A stretch of 64,000 nucleotides of DNA, from contig JAVBNA010000020.1 in assembly GCA_031551875.1 (NCBI GenBank), positions 14,435 through 78,434 on the forward strand. The letters run 5' to 3'. This document shows positions 34,023 to 43,071 of this stretch, in pieces. The stretch is from JAVBNA01 sp031551875 (GTDB lineage Bacteria; Bacillota; Clostridia; Oscillospirales; Acutalibacteraceae). Numbering within the stretch: the first letter of the stretch is position 1; each line of letters opens with the position of its first letter. The notes beneath the pieces were generated by a model. That model ran no database searches. It saw only the letters and a list, made by a program, of their open reading frames with translations, and was not told the DNA's origin. The position numbers and the translations under genes are program-made.

Positions 34023-35387
34023 ATGAAAATCTGCAGCCAATGCGGCTACTGCAACGGAGATTACATGGACGCCTGCGCCCGTTGCCGCGCCCCTCTGAAT
34101 GGCGCCCCGATCCCGAACGGTGCTTCTGCGCCGCAGGCCGGTTCCGGTTATGGAGCGCCCGCCGCGCTCCCGCCCGGCTATACCCCCAGGCCGAGCTATC
34201 CGCCTCAGGGACAGTCCTGCTATGCCCAGACGCCGACGCCCGCGCCGAGAGGCTTGGGCGCGCCCGCTTCTGTTCCCTACGGACAGACCGGCATGCCGCA
34301 GGCACAAAACCGCTTTGGACAAGCGCCGCAGGGTTTAAGCCCGTATGCGCCGCCGCCCGCGGCTCAGCAGGTCACCCGTCCGCAGCCAGGCGCGTACCCC
34401 CTGTCTCCCCCGCAGTACAGCCAGAATGTCCGCCCGCAGCCTCCACAGCCGCAGCGACCCCCACAGCCCCGCCCTCCGGAACAGCCGAGCGAATACACTT
34501 CGCTTTTGGGAAACGAGAATCTAAATTCGTTAAATGATTTTTCCGTGCAGCCCGCCAAGCGTTCCTCAGCCGGTCTGGTCATTATCATTCTGCTGATCCT
34601 GCTTGTGCTGACCGGCGGCGTCACTTGGTATTTCTATACAAATGAGCTCTTTCCCGCCGAGGTGCGCAGCTCGATCGACAGCGTGATCAGCAGCGTGACC
34701 GGCTTTTTAGGCGTCAACAACGACTCTCCCGACCAGACCGGCAATGAGCAGTTTGACATCATGGTTTCCCGTGTGCGCAACACGGCCGGCACCGACGACG
34801 AGCAGGCCAAGACAATCGTGAACACCCTGATCCAGAAGTGCGGCGCAACCGGCATCAGCAGCATACTGCCCATCGGCGAAACAGCCTTGTATCAAATCAA
34901 GTCGCCCGGGGGCTTTTTCAAGATCCATATTGACCCGAACACGAAGGTGCTGACCCGGGTGGAAACCGACGAATCCATCCCCCGCGCGATCTATGCGGAC
35001 GGCACCTCCTTCGCCAGTGTTTCCGATTTCTGCATTCCGGAAGAAATTATGGAAAAGCTCAAGGAGAATGCCCGCGCCACCCTGAAAGGAGCGGTGTCCA
35101 ATCCTGAGCTGATTACCTTTGAAGAAAACGACGGCTGGGATTTCCACAAGGACAAGGACTGGATTGCCGTGTACTGCACAGCCATCTCCGAAGCCGAGGG
35201 GACGACCGAAAACCGCATCCCCTTCTATTTTGAATACCAGCTGCAAGGCAACACCTATACCCTCCTGTTTGCCCGCATCGGTGACAAGACCGACGGCACA
35301 CAGCACTTTACCGAGGGTGCGCAGAACAGCCCCTATACCGACGATTCCGCCCAGCCGGATGAAACCGCCGGCCAGCCCACGGCGTGA
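34023..35387 (+). CDS. Zinc-ribbon, proline-rich, single-pass membrane protein
   Basis: The 454-residue protein starts with a zinc ribbon (CSQCGYCNGDYMDACARC, residues 3-20). About 150 Pro/Gln/Tyr/Gly-rich residues follow, then one membrane helix (SAGLVIIILLILLVLTGGVT). The rest is an outward-facing domain of about 250 residues with no recognisable family. ATG 34023 is chosen because AGGAG is 7 nt upstream; ATG 34017 is too close. It shares its plan of zinc ribbon plus disordered Pro-rich linker plus membrane part with the gene at 60431 and, in part, with the big repeat protein. These may form a lineage-specific group. Confidence 0.75.
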   Translation: MKICSQCGYCNGDYMDACARCRAPLNGAPIPNGASAPQAGSGYGAPAALPPGYTPRPSYPPQGQSCYAQTPTPAPRGLGAPASVPYGQTGMPQAQNRFGQAPQGLSPYAPPPAAQQVTRPQPGAYPLSPPQYSQNVRPQPPQPQRPPQPRPPEQPSEYTSLLGNENLNSLNDFSVQPAKRSSAGLVIIILLILLVLTGGVTWYFYTNELFPAEVRSSIDSVISSVTGFLGVNNDSPDQTGNEQFDIMVSRVRNTAGTDDEQAKTIVNTLIQKCGATGISSILPIGETALYQIKSPGGFFKIHIDPNTKVLTRVETDESIPRAIYADGTSFASVSDFCIPEEIMEKLKENARATLKGAVSNPELITFEENDGWDFHKDKDWIAVYCTAISEAEGTTENRIPFYFEYQLQGNTYTLLFARIGDKTDGTQHFTEGAQNSPYTDDSAQPDETAGQPTA

Positions 35388-35395
35388 TTCACCCT

Positions 35396-35432
35396 CCCGT
35401 CCCTTTTGTTTGCGCAAAAGGGGCGGGATTTC
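35396..35432 (+). terminator. Terminator of the zinc-ribbon membrane protein gene
   Basis: A 13-bp stem (with one G-T pair) and a TTTG loop, followed by a T-rich tract. Confidence 0.75.
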
Positions 35433-35455
35433 TTACCTGTTTTTTATTTTTTTAC

Positions 35456-35484
35456 TGGACAATGGAAAAACGGTGATGTATAAT
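35456..35484 (+). promoter_or_regulatory. pyr operon promoter
   Basis: TGGACA and a perfect TATAAT with a 17-nt spacer. Transcription would start about 10 nt later, just ahead of the PyrR-binding leader. Confidence 0.85.
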
Positions 35485-35498
35485 AATACAAACGACGC

Positions 35499-35633
35499 CC
35501 TTTAAGTAAGTCCTGTGAGGCTTGCAAGGCGATCCAATATGAAGCCCGGCGCGCGTTTCCCCCGCAGGGGGAGATGCACCCGGATTTGGTATACGGATAC
35601 GGCTTGTCCTCATGGAGGATGAGCCGTTTTTTT
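35499..35633 (+). promoter_or_regulatory. PyrR-dependent attenuator leader of the pyr operon
   Basis: The leader contains the PyrR-binding sequence AGTCCTGTGAGGCT (35509-35522) after a CCCTTTAA element. A GC-rich region with a CCCCC/GGGGG hairpin follows. It ends in an intrinsic terminator (35599-35633: 13-bp stem with an internal mismatch, and T7). Known mechanism: with UMP, PyrR stabilises the binding hairpin and lets the terminator form; without it, an antiterminator forms. Confidence 0.9.
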
Positions 35634-35659
35634 GATTATAAAAGCAGGGAGGGATACCG

Positions 35660-36202
35660 GTGGCGGAAAAGGCACAGATTATGGATGAAAAGGGCGTGGG
35701 CCGTGCGATGGCGCGTATCTCCTATGAGATCATCGAGCGCAACCGCGGCCTTGAGGATGTGTGTGTCGTGGGCATTCTGCGGCGCGGGGCGGTAATGGCC
35801 GGCCGGTTGGCGGGCAAGTTGCGCGAATTGGAGGGCAAGGAGATGCCCTGCGGACATCTCGACATCTCCCGTTTCCGGGACGACCGTCCGGGCGAGCCGG
35901 CCGCCGAGGACAAATCCGAGCTTCCCTTTCAGGTTGCGGGCAAGGTGGTCATTCTGGTTGACGACGTGCTGTACACCGGACGCAGCGTGCGGGCGGCGAT
36001 TGACGCGCTCATCCAGCGCGGGCGCCCCAAAGCCATACAGCTTGCCGTGCTGGTCGACCGGGGACATCGGGAACTGCCCATCCGTCCTGACTACGTGGGG
36101 AAGAACCTGCCCACCTCAAGCGACGAGCGGGTCGCTGTTCTGTTCAGTGAGACCGACGGAGAAGATGCCGTGCGCATCTACGGAACGGAGGAAATTTCAT
36201 GA
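35660..36202 (+). CDS. pyrR: Bifunctional pyr operon regulator / uracil phosphoribosyltransferase PyrR
   Basis: The 180-residue protein has the PRPP loop VILVDDVLYTGRSVRAAIDA and the PyrR motif GILRRGAVMAGRLAGKL. LDISRFRDD and VGKNLPTSS match other PyrR proteins. It binds the leader at 35509-35522 in response to UMP and has weak uracil PRTase activity. The start is GTG at 35660, seven nt after GGAGG. The stop overlaps the pyrC start (ATGA). Confidence 0.95.
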   Translation: MAEKAQIMDEKGVGRAMARISYEIIERNRGLEDVCVVGILRRGAVMAGRLAGKLRELEGKEMPCGHLDISRFRDDRPGEPAAEDKSELPFQVAGKVVILVDDVLYTGRSVRAAIDALIQRGRPKAIQLAVLVDRGHRELPIRPDYVGKNLPTSSDERVAVLFSETDGEDAVRIYGTEEIS

Positions 36203-37467
36203 AGCTTCTCCTGCAAAACATCAGGCGCTTTGACACGGGCGAACAAGCTGACATCCTGCTTGCGGAGGGAAAAATTGCGGATATTGCCTCCCACATCCCC
36301 GTCGGAGAGGGTATGACGTGTCTCGACGGCGGGGGCCTGACCGCTGCGCCCGGACTTGTGGATATGCATGTCCACCTGCGCGACCCCGGACAGACGCACA
36401 AGGAAGATTTGACCTCCGCGTCACGGGCGGCGGCGGCGGGCGGCGTGACCAGCCTGCTGGCCATGCCCAACACCTGCCCCACCGTGGATACCCCCGGCAT
36501 CCTTCGGAACATTCTGGCAAGGGCACAGGCCATGCCGGTGCGCATGTATCAGGCGGCGGCGATCACCAAAGGGCTTCGCAGCGAAGAGCCCTCCGACTGG
36601 GCTGCGCTCAAAGCGGCAGGCGCGGCGGCGCTGTCCGACGACGGGCGTCCTGTCGTTGATACGCGCATCATGGCGCGGGCGCTGTGCGAAGCGGCGGCGC
36701 TTTCACTTCCGGTGGTGTCCCACTGTGAGGATCTCTATCTTGCCAAGGGTGGGCTGATGCACGAGGGGCAAGTGTCGGCAGCGCTCGGCGTGCCGGGCAT
36801 CCCGGCGGCGGCCGAGGACGCAGGCACGGCGCGTGACATTGCGCTTGCGGCGGCCTACGGCGTGCCGGTGCACATCTGCCACGTCAGCACAGCCACCTCG
36901 GCGGCGCTCATCCGTGACGCAAAACGCAGGGGTGTCCCGGTCACCGCCGAAACCGCCCCCCACTACCTGCTGCTGACCGAGGAGAGCTTGCGCGGACGGG
37001 ATGCCGATTACCGCATGAACCCGCCTCTGCGCACCGCGGCCGACCGCGAGGCGCTTCTTTTGGCGCTGTGCGACGGCACGATTGACTGCATCGCCACCGA
37101 CCACGCTCCCCACGCCCCGGACGAAAAGAGCGATTTTGAAAGCGCCCCTTTCGGCGCGGTCGGCATGGAAACCTCCTTTGCCGCCGCGTATACGGCACTG
37201 GTGGCGAGCGGCAGACTGTCCTGCGCCGGGCTGATCAGTCTGATGGCAACGAACCCCGCGCGTATTTTAGGTTTTCAGGCAGGCTTGCTGGAGAAGGGCG
37301 AAAACGCCGACCTGATGCTGTTTGACCCGCAGGAAACATGGGTTGTGGATCCCGAAAAGCTGCACGGCAAGTCGCGCAACACCCCCTTTAAACAGATGAC
37401 GCTGACCGGCAGGGTCAAGGTGACCCTGTGCCGCGGCGAGATCATTTTTGACGACAGAAAGGAGTAG
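36199..37467 (+). CDS. pyrC: Dihydroorotase
   Basis: The 422-residue protein is a class I dihydroorotase with the metal pair in VDMHVHLRDPGQTHKEDL, a later VVSHCEDLYLAKGG, VHICHVSTA, and the catalytic Asp in CIATDHAPHAPDEK. These residues are all present, so it should close carbamoyl-aspartate to dihydroorotate. It overlaps pyrR by 4 bp. No pyrB (aspartate transcarbamylase) precedes or follows it in this operon, so that step must be encoded elsewhere. Confidence 0.95.
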   Translation: MKLLLQNIRRFDTGEQADILLAEGKIADIASHIPVGEGMTCLDGGGLTAAPGLVDMHVHLRDPGQTHKEDLTSASRAAAAGGVTSLLAMPNTCPTVDTPGILRNILARAQAMPVRMYQAAAITKGLRSEEPSDWAALKAAGAAALSDDGRPVVDTRIMARALCEAAALSLPVVSHCEDLYLAKGGLMHEGQVSAALGVPGIPAAAEDAGTARDIALAAAYGVPVHICHVSTATSAALIRDAKRRGVPVTAETAPHYLLLTEESLRGRDADYRMNPPLRTAADREALLLALCDGTIDCIATDHAPHAPDEKSDFESAPFGAVGMETSFAAAYTALVASGRLSCAGLISLMATNPARILGFQAGLLEKGENADLMLFDPQETWVVDPEKLHGKSRNTPFKQMTLTGRVKVTLCRGEIIFDDRKE

Positions 37468-37473
37468 AACAAT

Positions 37474-38406
37474 ATGTCTCTTGACCGGCTGATCCGCGCG
37501 ATTGCGGACAAACAAAATCCCACTGTGGCGGGGCTCGACCCCAAGCTGAGCTTCATTCCCGAATCCATCAGGCAGAACGCCTACGACAAATACGGAAAAA
37601 CGCTTGAGGGCGCGGCGGACGCGATCCTGACCTACAACAAGGGGCTGATTGATGCCCTGTACGACATTGTGCCGGCAGTCAAGCCGCAGTGCGCCTACTA
37701 CGAAATGTACGGCTGGCCGGGCATGCGCACCCTCTATGAAACCATCAAATACGCCAAGGAAAAGGGTTTATACGTGATCACCGACGGCAAGCGCAACGAC
37801 ATCGGCTCGACCATGGAGGCCTATGCGGCCGCCCATCTGGGCAGCACCGACGTCGACGGCGCGCACTTCCTGCCCTTTGACGGCGACGCACTGACCGTTA
37901 ACGGTTATCTTGGCTCGGACGGCATCAAGCCGCTCGTGAGCACCTGCCAATCCTTTGATACCGGCCTGTTTGTGCTGGTCAAAACCTCCAACCCCTCCTC
38001 GGGGGAGCTGCAGGATTTAAAATTTGAGGACGGCCGCACACTGTATGCCGCGATGGGCGCGCTGTGTGAAAGCTGGGGCGAAGCCCTGCCGGGCAAGTTC
38101 GGCTACTCGGGCGTGGGCGCGGTGATCGGCGCGACCTATCCCCGGATGCTCGGCGAGATGCGCGAAGCGCTGCCCCATACCTTTTTCCTGGTGCCGGGCT
38201 ACGGCGCACAGGGCGGCGGCGCGCAGGACGTGCTGCCCGCCTTTGACAAAAACGGCTCAGGTGCCGTGATCAACTCCTCCCGCGCGATTCTGCGCGCCTG
38301 GCAGAAGGAGGGCGCGGCGGAGGAGGAGTACGCCGACGCGGCGCGGCGTGAGGCGCTGCGTATGAGAGAGGAACTGCGCAAGGACATCGGGGAGATCAAG
38401 CTGTAG
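37474..38406 (+). CDS. pyrF: Orotidine 5'-phosphate decarboxylase, type 2
   Basis: The 310-residue protein is longer than type 1 enzymes and matches the type 2 group. The active-site Lys/Asp set is in VITDGKRNDIGSTMEAYA, with the loop LVPGYGAQGGG and INSSRAIL near the end. It makes UMP from OMP. It follows pyrC by 6 bp with an AAAGGAG ribosome site. pyrD, pyrK and pyrE are not present in this cluster. Confidence 0.93.
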   Translation: MSLDRLIRAIADKQNPTVAGLDPKLSFIPESIRQNAYDKYGKTLEGAADAILTYNKGLIDALYDIVPAVKPQCAYYEMYGWPGMRTLYETIKYAKEKGLYVITDGKRNDIGSTMEAYAAAHLGSTDVDGAHFLPFDGDALTVNGYLGSDGIKPLVSTCQSFDTGLFVLVKTSNPSSGELQDLKFEDGRTLYAAMGALCESWGEALPGKFGYSGVGAVIGATYPRMLGEMREALPHTFFLVPGYGAQGGGAQDVLPAFDKNGSGAVINSSRAILRAWQKEGAAEEEYADAARREALRMREELRKDIGEIKL

Positions 38407-38423
38407 AACGGAGGAAATCGAAG

Positions 38424-39518
38424 ATGGAATCAAAGAAAGTAACGACCGCCTATCTCGTGCTGGAGGACGGCACGGTGTACGAGGGCTTCTCGGTGGGCGC
38501 TGTCAAAAAGGCGGTCGGTGAGGTGGTTTTTAACACGACCGTGTCCTATCAGGACATTTTGTCTGACCCGACCTATTCGGGCCAGATCGTCATACAGACC
38601 TACCCACTGATCGGCAACCGAGGCGTTGACCCCCAGTCGGTAACCAATCTGGTGGCGAGCGGCTATGTGGTGCGCGAATGGTGTGTGGAGCCCACCGACG
38701 CCAATGAGTTTGTCACCCTCGACCAGTACCTTGAGAGCATCGGCGTGACCGGCCTGTGCGGCATTGACACCCGCTCGCTCACCCGCCGTATCCGCAAGAA
38801 CGGCGTGATGAACGGCGCGATTGTCGGCTCGCTTGACGGAAAAGAAGCTCTCCTGGAAGAGCTCAGGACCTACCGTGTGCCCCCGGCCGTGGGACAGGTT
38901 TCGGTCAGGGAGAGAGTGCGCCTGGAAACGCCCGGCGCGAAATTTGAGCTCGCCGTACCCGACTACGGTTTCCGCCGCGACATTCTGGCGCATTTCCAGG
39001 AGCGCGGCTGTAACATCACGCTTTACCCCGCCTATACCAAAAGTGAAGAGCTCCTCGCCGGAAACCCCGACGGGATTTTCCTGTCCGACGGGCCGGGCGA
39101 CCCGTGGGACAACCCCGAGATCATCGCGATCATCCGAGAGCTGACCGCCTCGAAAAAGCCGGTGTTTGCCGTCGGACTGGGGCATCAGCTTCTGGCGGTC
39201 GCCATGGGCATGATCATCGAAAAGCTCTCCGTGGGACACCGCGGCGCCAATCAGCCCGTGCGCAGGCTGGACGATGGGCGGGTGCTGATTACCAATCAAA
39301 ATCACGGCTATACGGTGGCCAGAAATACAGTATCTGAACAGATTGCCTCTGTCACCCATGAGAATGTCAACGATCTTTCCGTGGAAGGGCTCTCCTATAA
39401 AGCCTTCCCATCAGTGAGCGTACAGTTTGAACCGGGTGACGGCCCGGGCTATCAGGACACCGCCTACCTGTTCGACGAGTTTATACGCATGATGGAAAGG
39501 AGCAAGAACAATGCCTAA
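38424..39518 (+). CDS. carA: Carbamoyl-phosphate synthase small subunit with degenerate glutaminase triad
   Basis: The 364-residue protein has the full CarA length and layout: N-terminal LEDGTVYEGFSVGA, IDTRSLTRRIR, FLSDGPGDP and QNHGYTVA. The glutaminase triad is lost. The nucleophile motif, normally GICLGHQ, is AVGLGHQ, with Gly251 (39174-39176) in place of Cys. The HPE motif is EPG: Glu336 replaces His and Gly338 replaces Glu. The N-terminal NTSMTGYQ-type stretch is also shortened (NTTVSYQ). In the family (E. coli numbering Cys269, His353, Glu355) these residues release ammonia from glutamine. Three independent substitutions, with the frame intact, argue against a sequencing error. The protein probably remains as a structural partner of CarB, with ammonia as the nitrogen donor. 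It overlaps carB by 8 bp. Confidence 0.9.
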   Translation: MESKKVTTAYLVLEDGTVYEGFSVGAVKKAVGEVVFNTTVSYQDILSDPTYSGQIVIQTYPLIGNRGVDPQSVTNLVASGYVVREWCVEPTDANEFVTLDQYLESIGVTGLCGIDTRSLTRRIRKNGVMNGAIVGSLDGKEALLEELRTYRVPPAVGQVSVRERVRLETPGAKFELAVPDYGFRRDILAHFQERGCNITLYPAYTKSEELLAGNPDGIFLSDGPGDPWDNPEIIAIIRELTASKKPVFAVGLGHQLLAVAMGMIIEKLSVGHRGANQPVRRLDDGRVLITNQNHGYTVARNTVSEQIASVTHENVNDLSVEGLSYKAFPSVSVQFEPGDGPGYQDTAYLFDEFIRMMERSKNNA

Positions 39519-42500
39519 GAGAAGCGACATCAAGAAAGTGCTGGTTATCGGCTCCGGTCCCATCGTGATCGGGCAGGCCGCGGAGTTTGACTACGCGGGT
39601 ACACAGGCCTGCCGCGCCCTCAAGGAGGAGGGCATGGAGGTTGTGCTGGTCAACTCCAACCCGGCCACCATCATGACCGACAAGGTGATGGCCGACCAGA
39701 TTTACATTGAACCCCTGCGGCTCGACGTGGTCAAGCGCATCATTGAGCTGGAGCGTCCCGACAGCGTGCTGGCGACGCTGGGCGGCCAGACCGGCCTCAA
39801 CCTCGGCATGGAGCTGGCGGCGGACGGCATTCTCGAGCGTCTCCATGTCAAACTCCTGGGCGCGAACCCCGAAACCATACGCAAGGCGGAGGATCGCCAG
39901 GCATTTAAAGATACCATGGCCGAGTGCGGCGAGCCCTGCATCGCCTCCAAGGTGGTGGAAACCATTGAGGATGCGGTCGACTACGCGGAAACGCTGGGCT
40001 ATCCCGTGGTGGTGCGCCCCGCCTACACGCTGGGCGGTACGGGCGGCGGCTTTGCGAACAACACGGGCGAGCTGCGCGAAATCTGCGAAACCGGGCTGCG
40101 CGCCTCCATGATCCACCAGTGCCTGATCGAAAAGGGCATCGCAGGGTGGAAGGAAATTGAGTTTGAGACCGTGCGCGATTGTGCGGGCAACTGCATCACC
40201 GTCTGCTCGATGGAAAACATTGACCCGGTCGGCGTACACACGGGCGACTCGATCGTCGTCGCCCCGGCGCAGACGCTGACCGCGCCCGAGCTTGCCATGA
40301 TGCGCTCGGCAGCGCTCAACATCGTCACGGCGCTGGGTGTCGAGGGTGGCTGTAACGTGCAGTTTGCCCTGAAGCCCAACAGCATGGAATACGCCGTGAT
40401 TGAGGTCAACCCCCGCCTGTCCCGTTCGTCGGCGCTGGCGTCCAAGGCGACCGGCTACCCCATCGCCAAGGTCGCAACCAAGATTGCGATTGGCTACTGC
40501 CTTGATGAGATTGTCAACGCGGTGACCAAAAGCACCTACGCCTGCAATGAGCCGGCGGTTGACTACTGCGTGCTCAAGTTCCCGAAATGGCCCTTCGACA
40601 AGTTTGTTTATGCCAACCGCACGATTGGAACCCAGATGAAAGCGACCGGCGAGGTCATGTCCATCGGCACAAGCTTTGAGCTGGCTCTGATGAAGGCGGT
40701 GCGCTCGATCGAGCTCGGGCTGGACACCTTCAACCTGCCGAAATTGACCGAGCTTTCGGCGGAGGAACTACTCGCGCTTATCCCCCAAACCGACGATGAG
40801 CGTATCTTCGTGGTCTATCAGGCGCTCAAAAAGGGCATTACCGCCGACACGATCTACGACATCACCAAGATCGACCGCTGGTTCCTCTCAAAGCTGAAAA
40901 AGCTGTCCACGATGGAGCATGAGCTTGCGTCGGGGGACTTGACAGCGACCAAATATATGCAGGCCAAGCACCTGGGCTTCCTCGACAAAACCATTGAAGC
41001 GATCTCAGGGCAGAAGCCGCCGCTCAGCATAAATGCCTCCTACAAGATGGTGGATACCTGCGCGGGCGAATTTGACGCCGAAACACCCTATTTCTACTCC
41101 ACCTGGGACGAGGAGAATGAGGCGAAGCTCTACATCGAAGAGCGCCCCACCGACAAAAAAACCATCCTCGTGTTCGGTTCCGGCCCCATCCGCATCGGAC
41201 AGGGTATCGAGTTTGACTACTGCTCGGTGCATTGTGTGAGCACGCTCAAAAAGTTGGGCTATGAGGCGATCATCGCCAACAACAACCCCGAGACGGTCTC
41301 CACCGACTTTGACACCTCCGACCGCCTTTATTTCGACCCGCTGACCCCCGAGGACGTGCGGTCGGTCATCGCGACCGAGAAGCCGTGGGGCTGTGTGGTG
41401 CAGTTCGGCGGGCAGACCGCCATCAAGCTCACGAAGCACCTGGGCGAGCTGGGCGTCCCGATTCTTGGCACCTCGGCCGACGGTGTGGACGCCGCCGAGG
41501 ACCGTGAGCGTTTTGACGCGCTGGTGGAGGAACTGGGCATCCCCCGTCCGGCGGGACAGACGGTGTACACGGAGGACGAGGCTGTCAGGGCGGCGAACGA
41601 GCTGGGCTATCCCGTGCTCATGCGCCCCTCCTACGTGCTGGGCGGGCAGAACATGATCATCGCCTACGGGGAACCGGACATCCGTGAATACATGAAAATC
41701 ATCACGGCGACCGCGCTTGAGAACCCTGTGCTCATTGACAAATATATGATAGGGCGCGAGGTCGAGGTGGACGCCATCTGCGACGGGGAGGATTTCCTGA
41801 TTCCCGGCATCATGGAGCATATTGAGCGGGCGGGCATCCACTCGGGCGACTCCATCTCGGTTTATCCGACCCAGACCATCTGGCAGCAGCACAAGGATAC
41901 CATCGTCGACTACACCGCCCGCTTTGCCAAGGCGCTGGGCGTGGTGGGACTGGTCAACATCCAGTATGTGATCCACAAGGATCAGGTCTACGTGATTGAG
42001 GTCAACCCGCGCTCCTCCCGCACTGTGCCCTACATCAGCAAGGTGACCGGCATCCCGATGGTCGACCTCGCGACCAAATGCATGCTGGGCATGAAGCTGC
42101 GCGATCTGGGCTACGGCACCGGCCTTTATCCTGAGTCCAACTATGTCAGCGTCAAGGTGCCTGTTTTCTCCTTTGAGAAGCTGCACGACCTTGATGTGGC
42201 GCTCGGTCCCGAAATGAAGTCCACCGGCGAGGTGCTGGGCATCGCGCACGACTTCCGCGACGCGCTGCTCAAGGGTCTGACCGCCGCCGGACAGACGCTC
42301 AAAAAGACCGGCGGCGTGCTGGTCACGGTGCGCGACACCGACAAGGAAGAAACCCTTATGCTGGCGCGGCGCTTTGCGGATCTGGGCTTCACCCTGTACG
42401 CCACGCAAGGCACAACCGAGTACTTTCGGAAAAACGGCCTGGAGACCGAGCCGGTCAGAAAGCTCAGCGAGCCCTCCCCCAACATCGCCGACCTGTTCGA

Positions 42501-42702
42501 GCAAGGCAAGGTGGACTACGTCATCTCCACCTCGACCAAGGGCAGGATCCCCGCCTATGACAGCGTCAAGTTGCGCCGCCGCGCGGTGGAGCATGCCATC
42601 CCCTGCCTGACCGCGCTGGACACTGCCGCGGCCGTGCTGTCCTGCCTCGAGATGCACAAGGGCATGGAGGACGTCGAGCTTGTGGACATCACGAAGATGT
42701 AG
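39511..42702 (+). CDS. carB: Carbamoyl-phosphate synthase large subunit
   Basis: The 1063-residue protein has both ATP-grasp halves. The N-half shows VLVIGSGPIVIGQAAEFDYA, LATLGGQTGLN, ARGYPIAKVAT-type TGYPIAKVATKIAIG and IEVNPRLSRSSALASK. The C-half has VFGSGPIRIGQGIEFDYCSV, VQFGGQTAIKL, SYVLGGQNM and EVNPRSSRTVPYISK. The MGS-like allosteric domain (VTVRDTDKEETLMLARRFAD to VDYVISTSTKG) ends it. It combines bicarbonate, ammonia and two ATP. All the catalytic segments I can check are intact, in contrast to carA. The UMP/ornithine effector domain is present. It is the last gene of the pyr operon. Confidence 0.95.
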   Translation: MPKRSDIKKVLVIGSGPIVIGQAAEFDYAGTQACRALKEEGMEVVLVNSNPATIMTDKVMADQIYIEPLRLDVVKRIIELERPDSVLATLGGQTGLNLGMELAADGILERLHVKLLGANPETIRKAEDRQAFKDTMAECGEPCIASKVVETIEDAVDYAETLGYPVVVRPAYTLGGTGGGFANNTGELREICETGLRASMIHQCLIEKGIAGWKEIEFETVRDCAGNCITVCSMENIDPVGVHTGDSIVVAPAQTLTAPELAMMRSAALNIVTALGVEGGCNVQFALKPNSMEYAVIEVNPRLSRSSALASKATGYPIAKVATKIAIGYCLDEIVNAVTKSTYACNEPAVDYCVLKFPKWPFDKFVYANRTIGTQMKATGEVMSIGTSFELALMKAVRSIELGLDTFNLPKLTELSAEELLALIPQTDDERIFVVYQALKKGITADTIYDITKIDRWFLSKLKKLSTMEHELASGDLTATKYMQAKHLGFLDKTIEAISGQKPPLSINASYKMVDTCAGEFDAETPYFYSTWDEENEAKLYIEERPTDKKTILVFGSGPIRIGQGIEFDYCSVHCVSTLKKLGYEAIIANNNPETVSTDFDTSDRLYFDPLTPEDVRSVIATEKPWGCVVQFGGQTAIKLTKHLGELGVPILGTSADGVDAAEDRERFDALVEELGIPRPAGQTVYTEDEAVRAANELGYPVLMRPSYVLGGQNMIIAYGEPDIREYMKIITATALENPVLIDKYMIGREVEVDAICDGEDFLIPGIMEHIERAGIHSGDSISVYPTQTIWQQHKDTIVDYTARFAKALGVVGLVNIQYVIHKDQVYVIEVNPRSSRTVPYISKVTGIPMVDLATKCMLGMKLRDLGYGTGLYPESNYVSVKVPVFSFEKLHDLDVALGPEMKSTGEVLGIAHDFRDALLKGLTAAGQTLKKTGGVLVTVRDTDKEETLMLARRFADLGFTLYATQGTTEYFRKNGLETEPVRKLSEPSPNIADLFEQGKVDYVISTSTKGRIPAYDSVKLRRRAVEHAIPCLTALDTAAAVLSCLEMHKGMEDVELVDITKM

Positions 42703-42703
42703 C

Positions 42704-43012
42704 ATGAGACTTTTTGACAAATGGTTCGAAAAAAAACAACCGGCTCCGGCTGCAGCGGAGCCGGTCATCTTCGAACCCACTCTTTCAGAAGATGCATTGT
42801 GCACACTGTTTTCAAGAGATAAAAAAGCTTATGGAGAAGTGTGGAGGCGTAAGGACGGTACATATACATATTCTTTCCATAAGTTTACATATGATGACTA
42901 CACCTACACGTACTACTGGGCACCGTGGGATCCGAATGGATATGCGGTGACGATCTACGACACGTCCGAAAAGGCAATCCGAGACGTGGAGGAGATATTG
43001 TCAACAGTCTGA
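42704..43012 (+). CDS. Small tyrosine-rich protein of unknown function
   Basis: A 102-residue protein with an N-terminal basic helix (MRLFDKWFEKKQP), a Pro/Ala/Glu linker, and a beta-rich Tyr-dense core (DGTYTYSFHKFTYDDYTYTY, YWAPW). It starts one base after the carB stop, without a good ribosome site of its own, so it may be translated by coupling. Its base composition is visibly more AT-rich than carB. It looks like the small cytosolic proteins with an antiparallel sheet that are common as orphans in Clostridia. No function can be given. A strong terminator follows. Confidence 0.65.
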   Translation: MRLFDKWFEKKQPAPAAAEPVIFEPTLSEDALCTLFSRDKKAYGEVWRRKDGTYTYSFHKFTYDDYTYTYYWAPWDPNGYAVTIYDTSEKAIRDVEEILSTV

Positions 43013-43019
43013 AGCATGA

Positions 43020-43057
43020 AAACCGCGCCCGCACTCCAATGAGTGCGGGCGCGGTTT
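43020..43057. terminator. Strong bidirectional terminator after the pyr operon
   Basis: A 17-bp perfect inverted repeat (43020-43036 with 43041-43057) around CAAT, serving the plus-strand pyr operon and the convergent VanW gene. Confidence 0.92.
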
Positions 43058-43071
43058 ATTTGTAATTGAGT

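Noticed and set aside
41005..42804. 599-codon open frame on the minus strand opposite carB
   Set aside because: Mirror frame of a highly conserved GC-rich gene; no ribosome site, and the His/Val/Asp-rich translation matches nothing.
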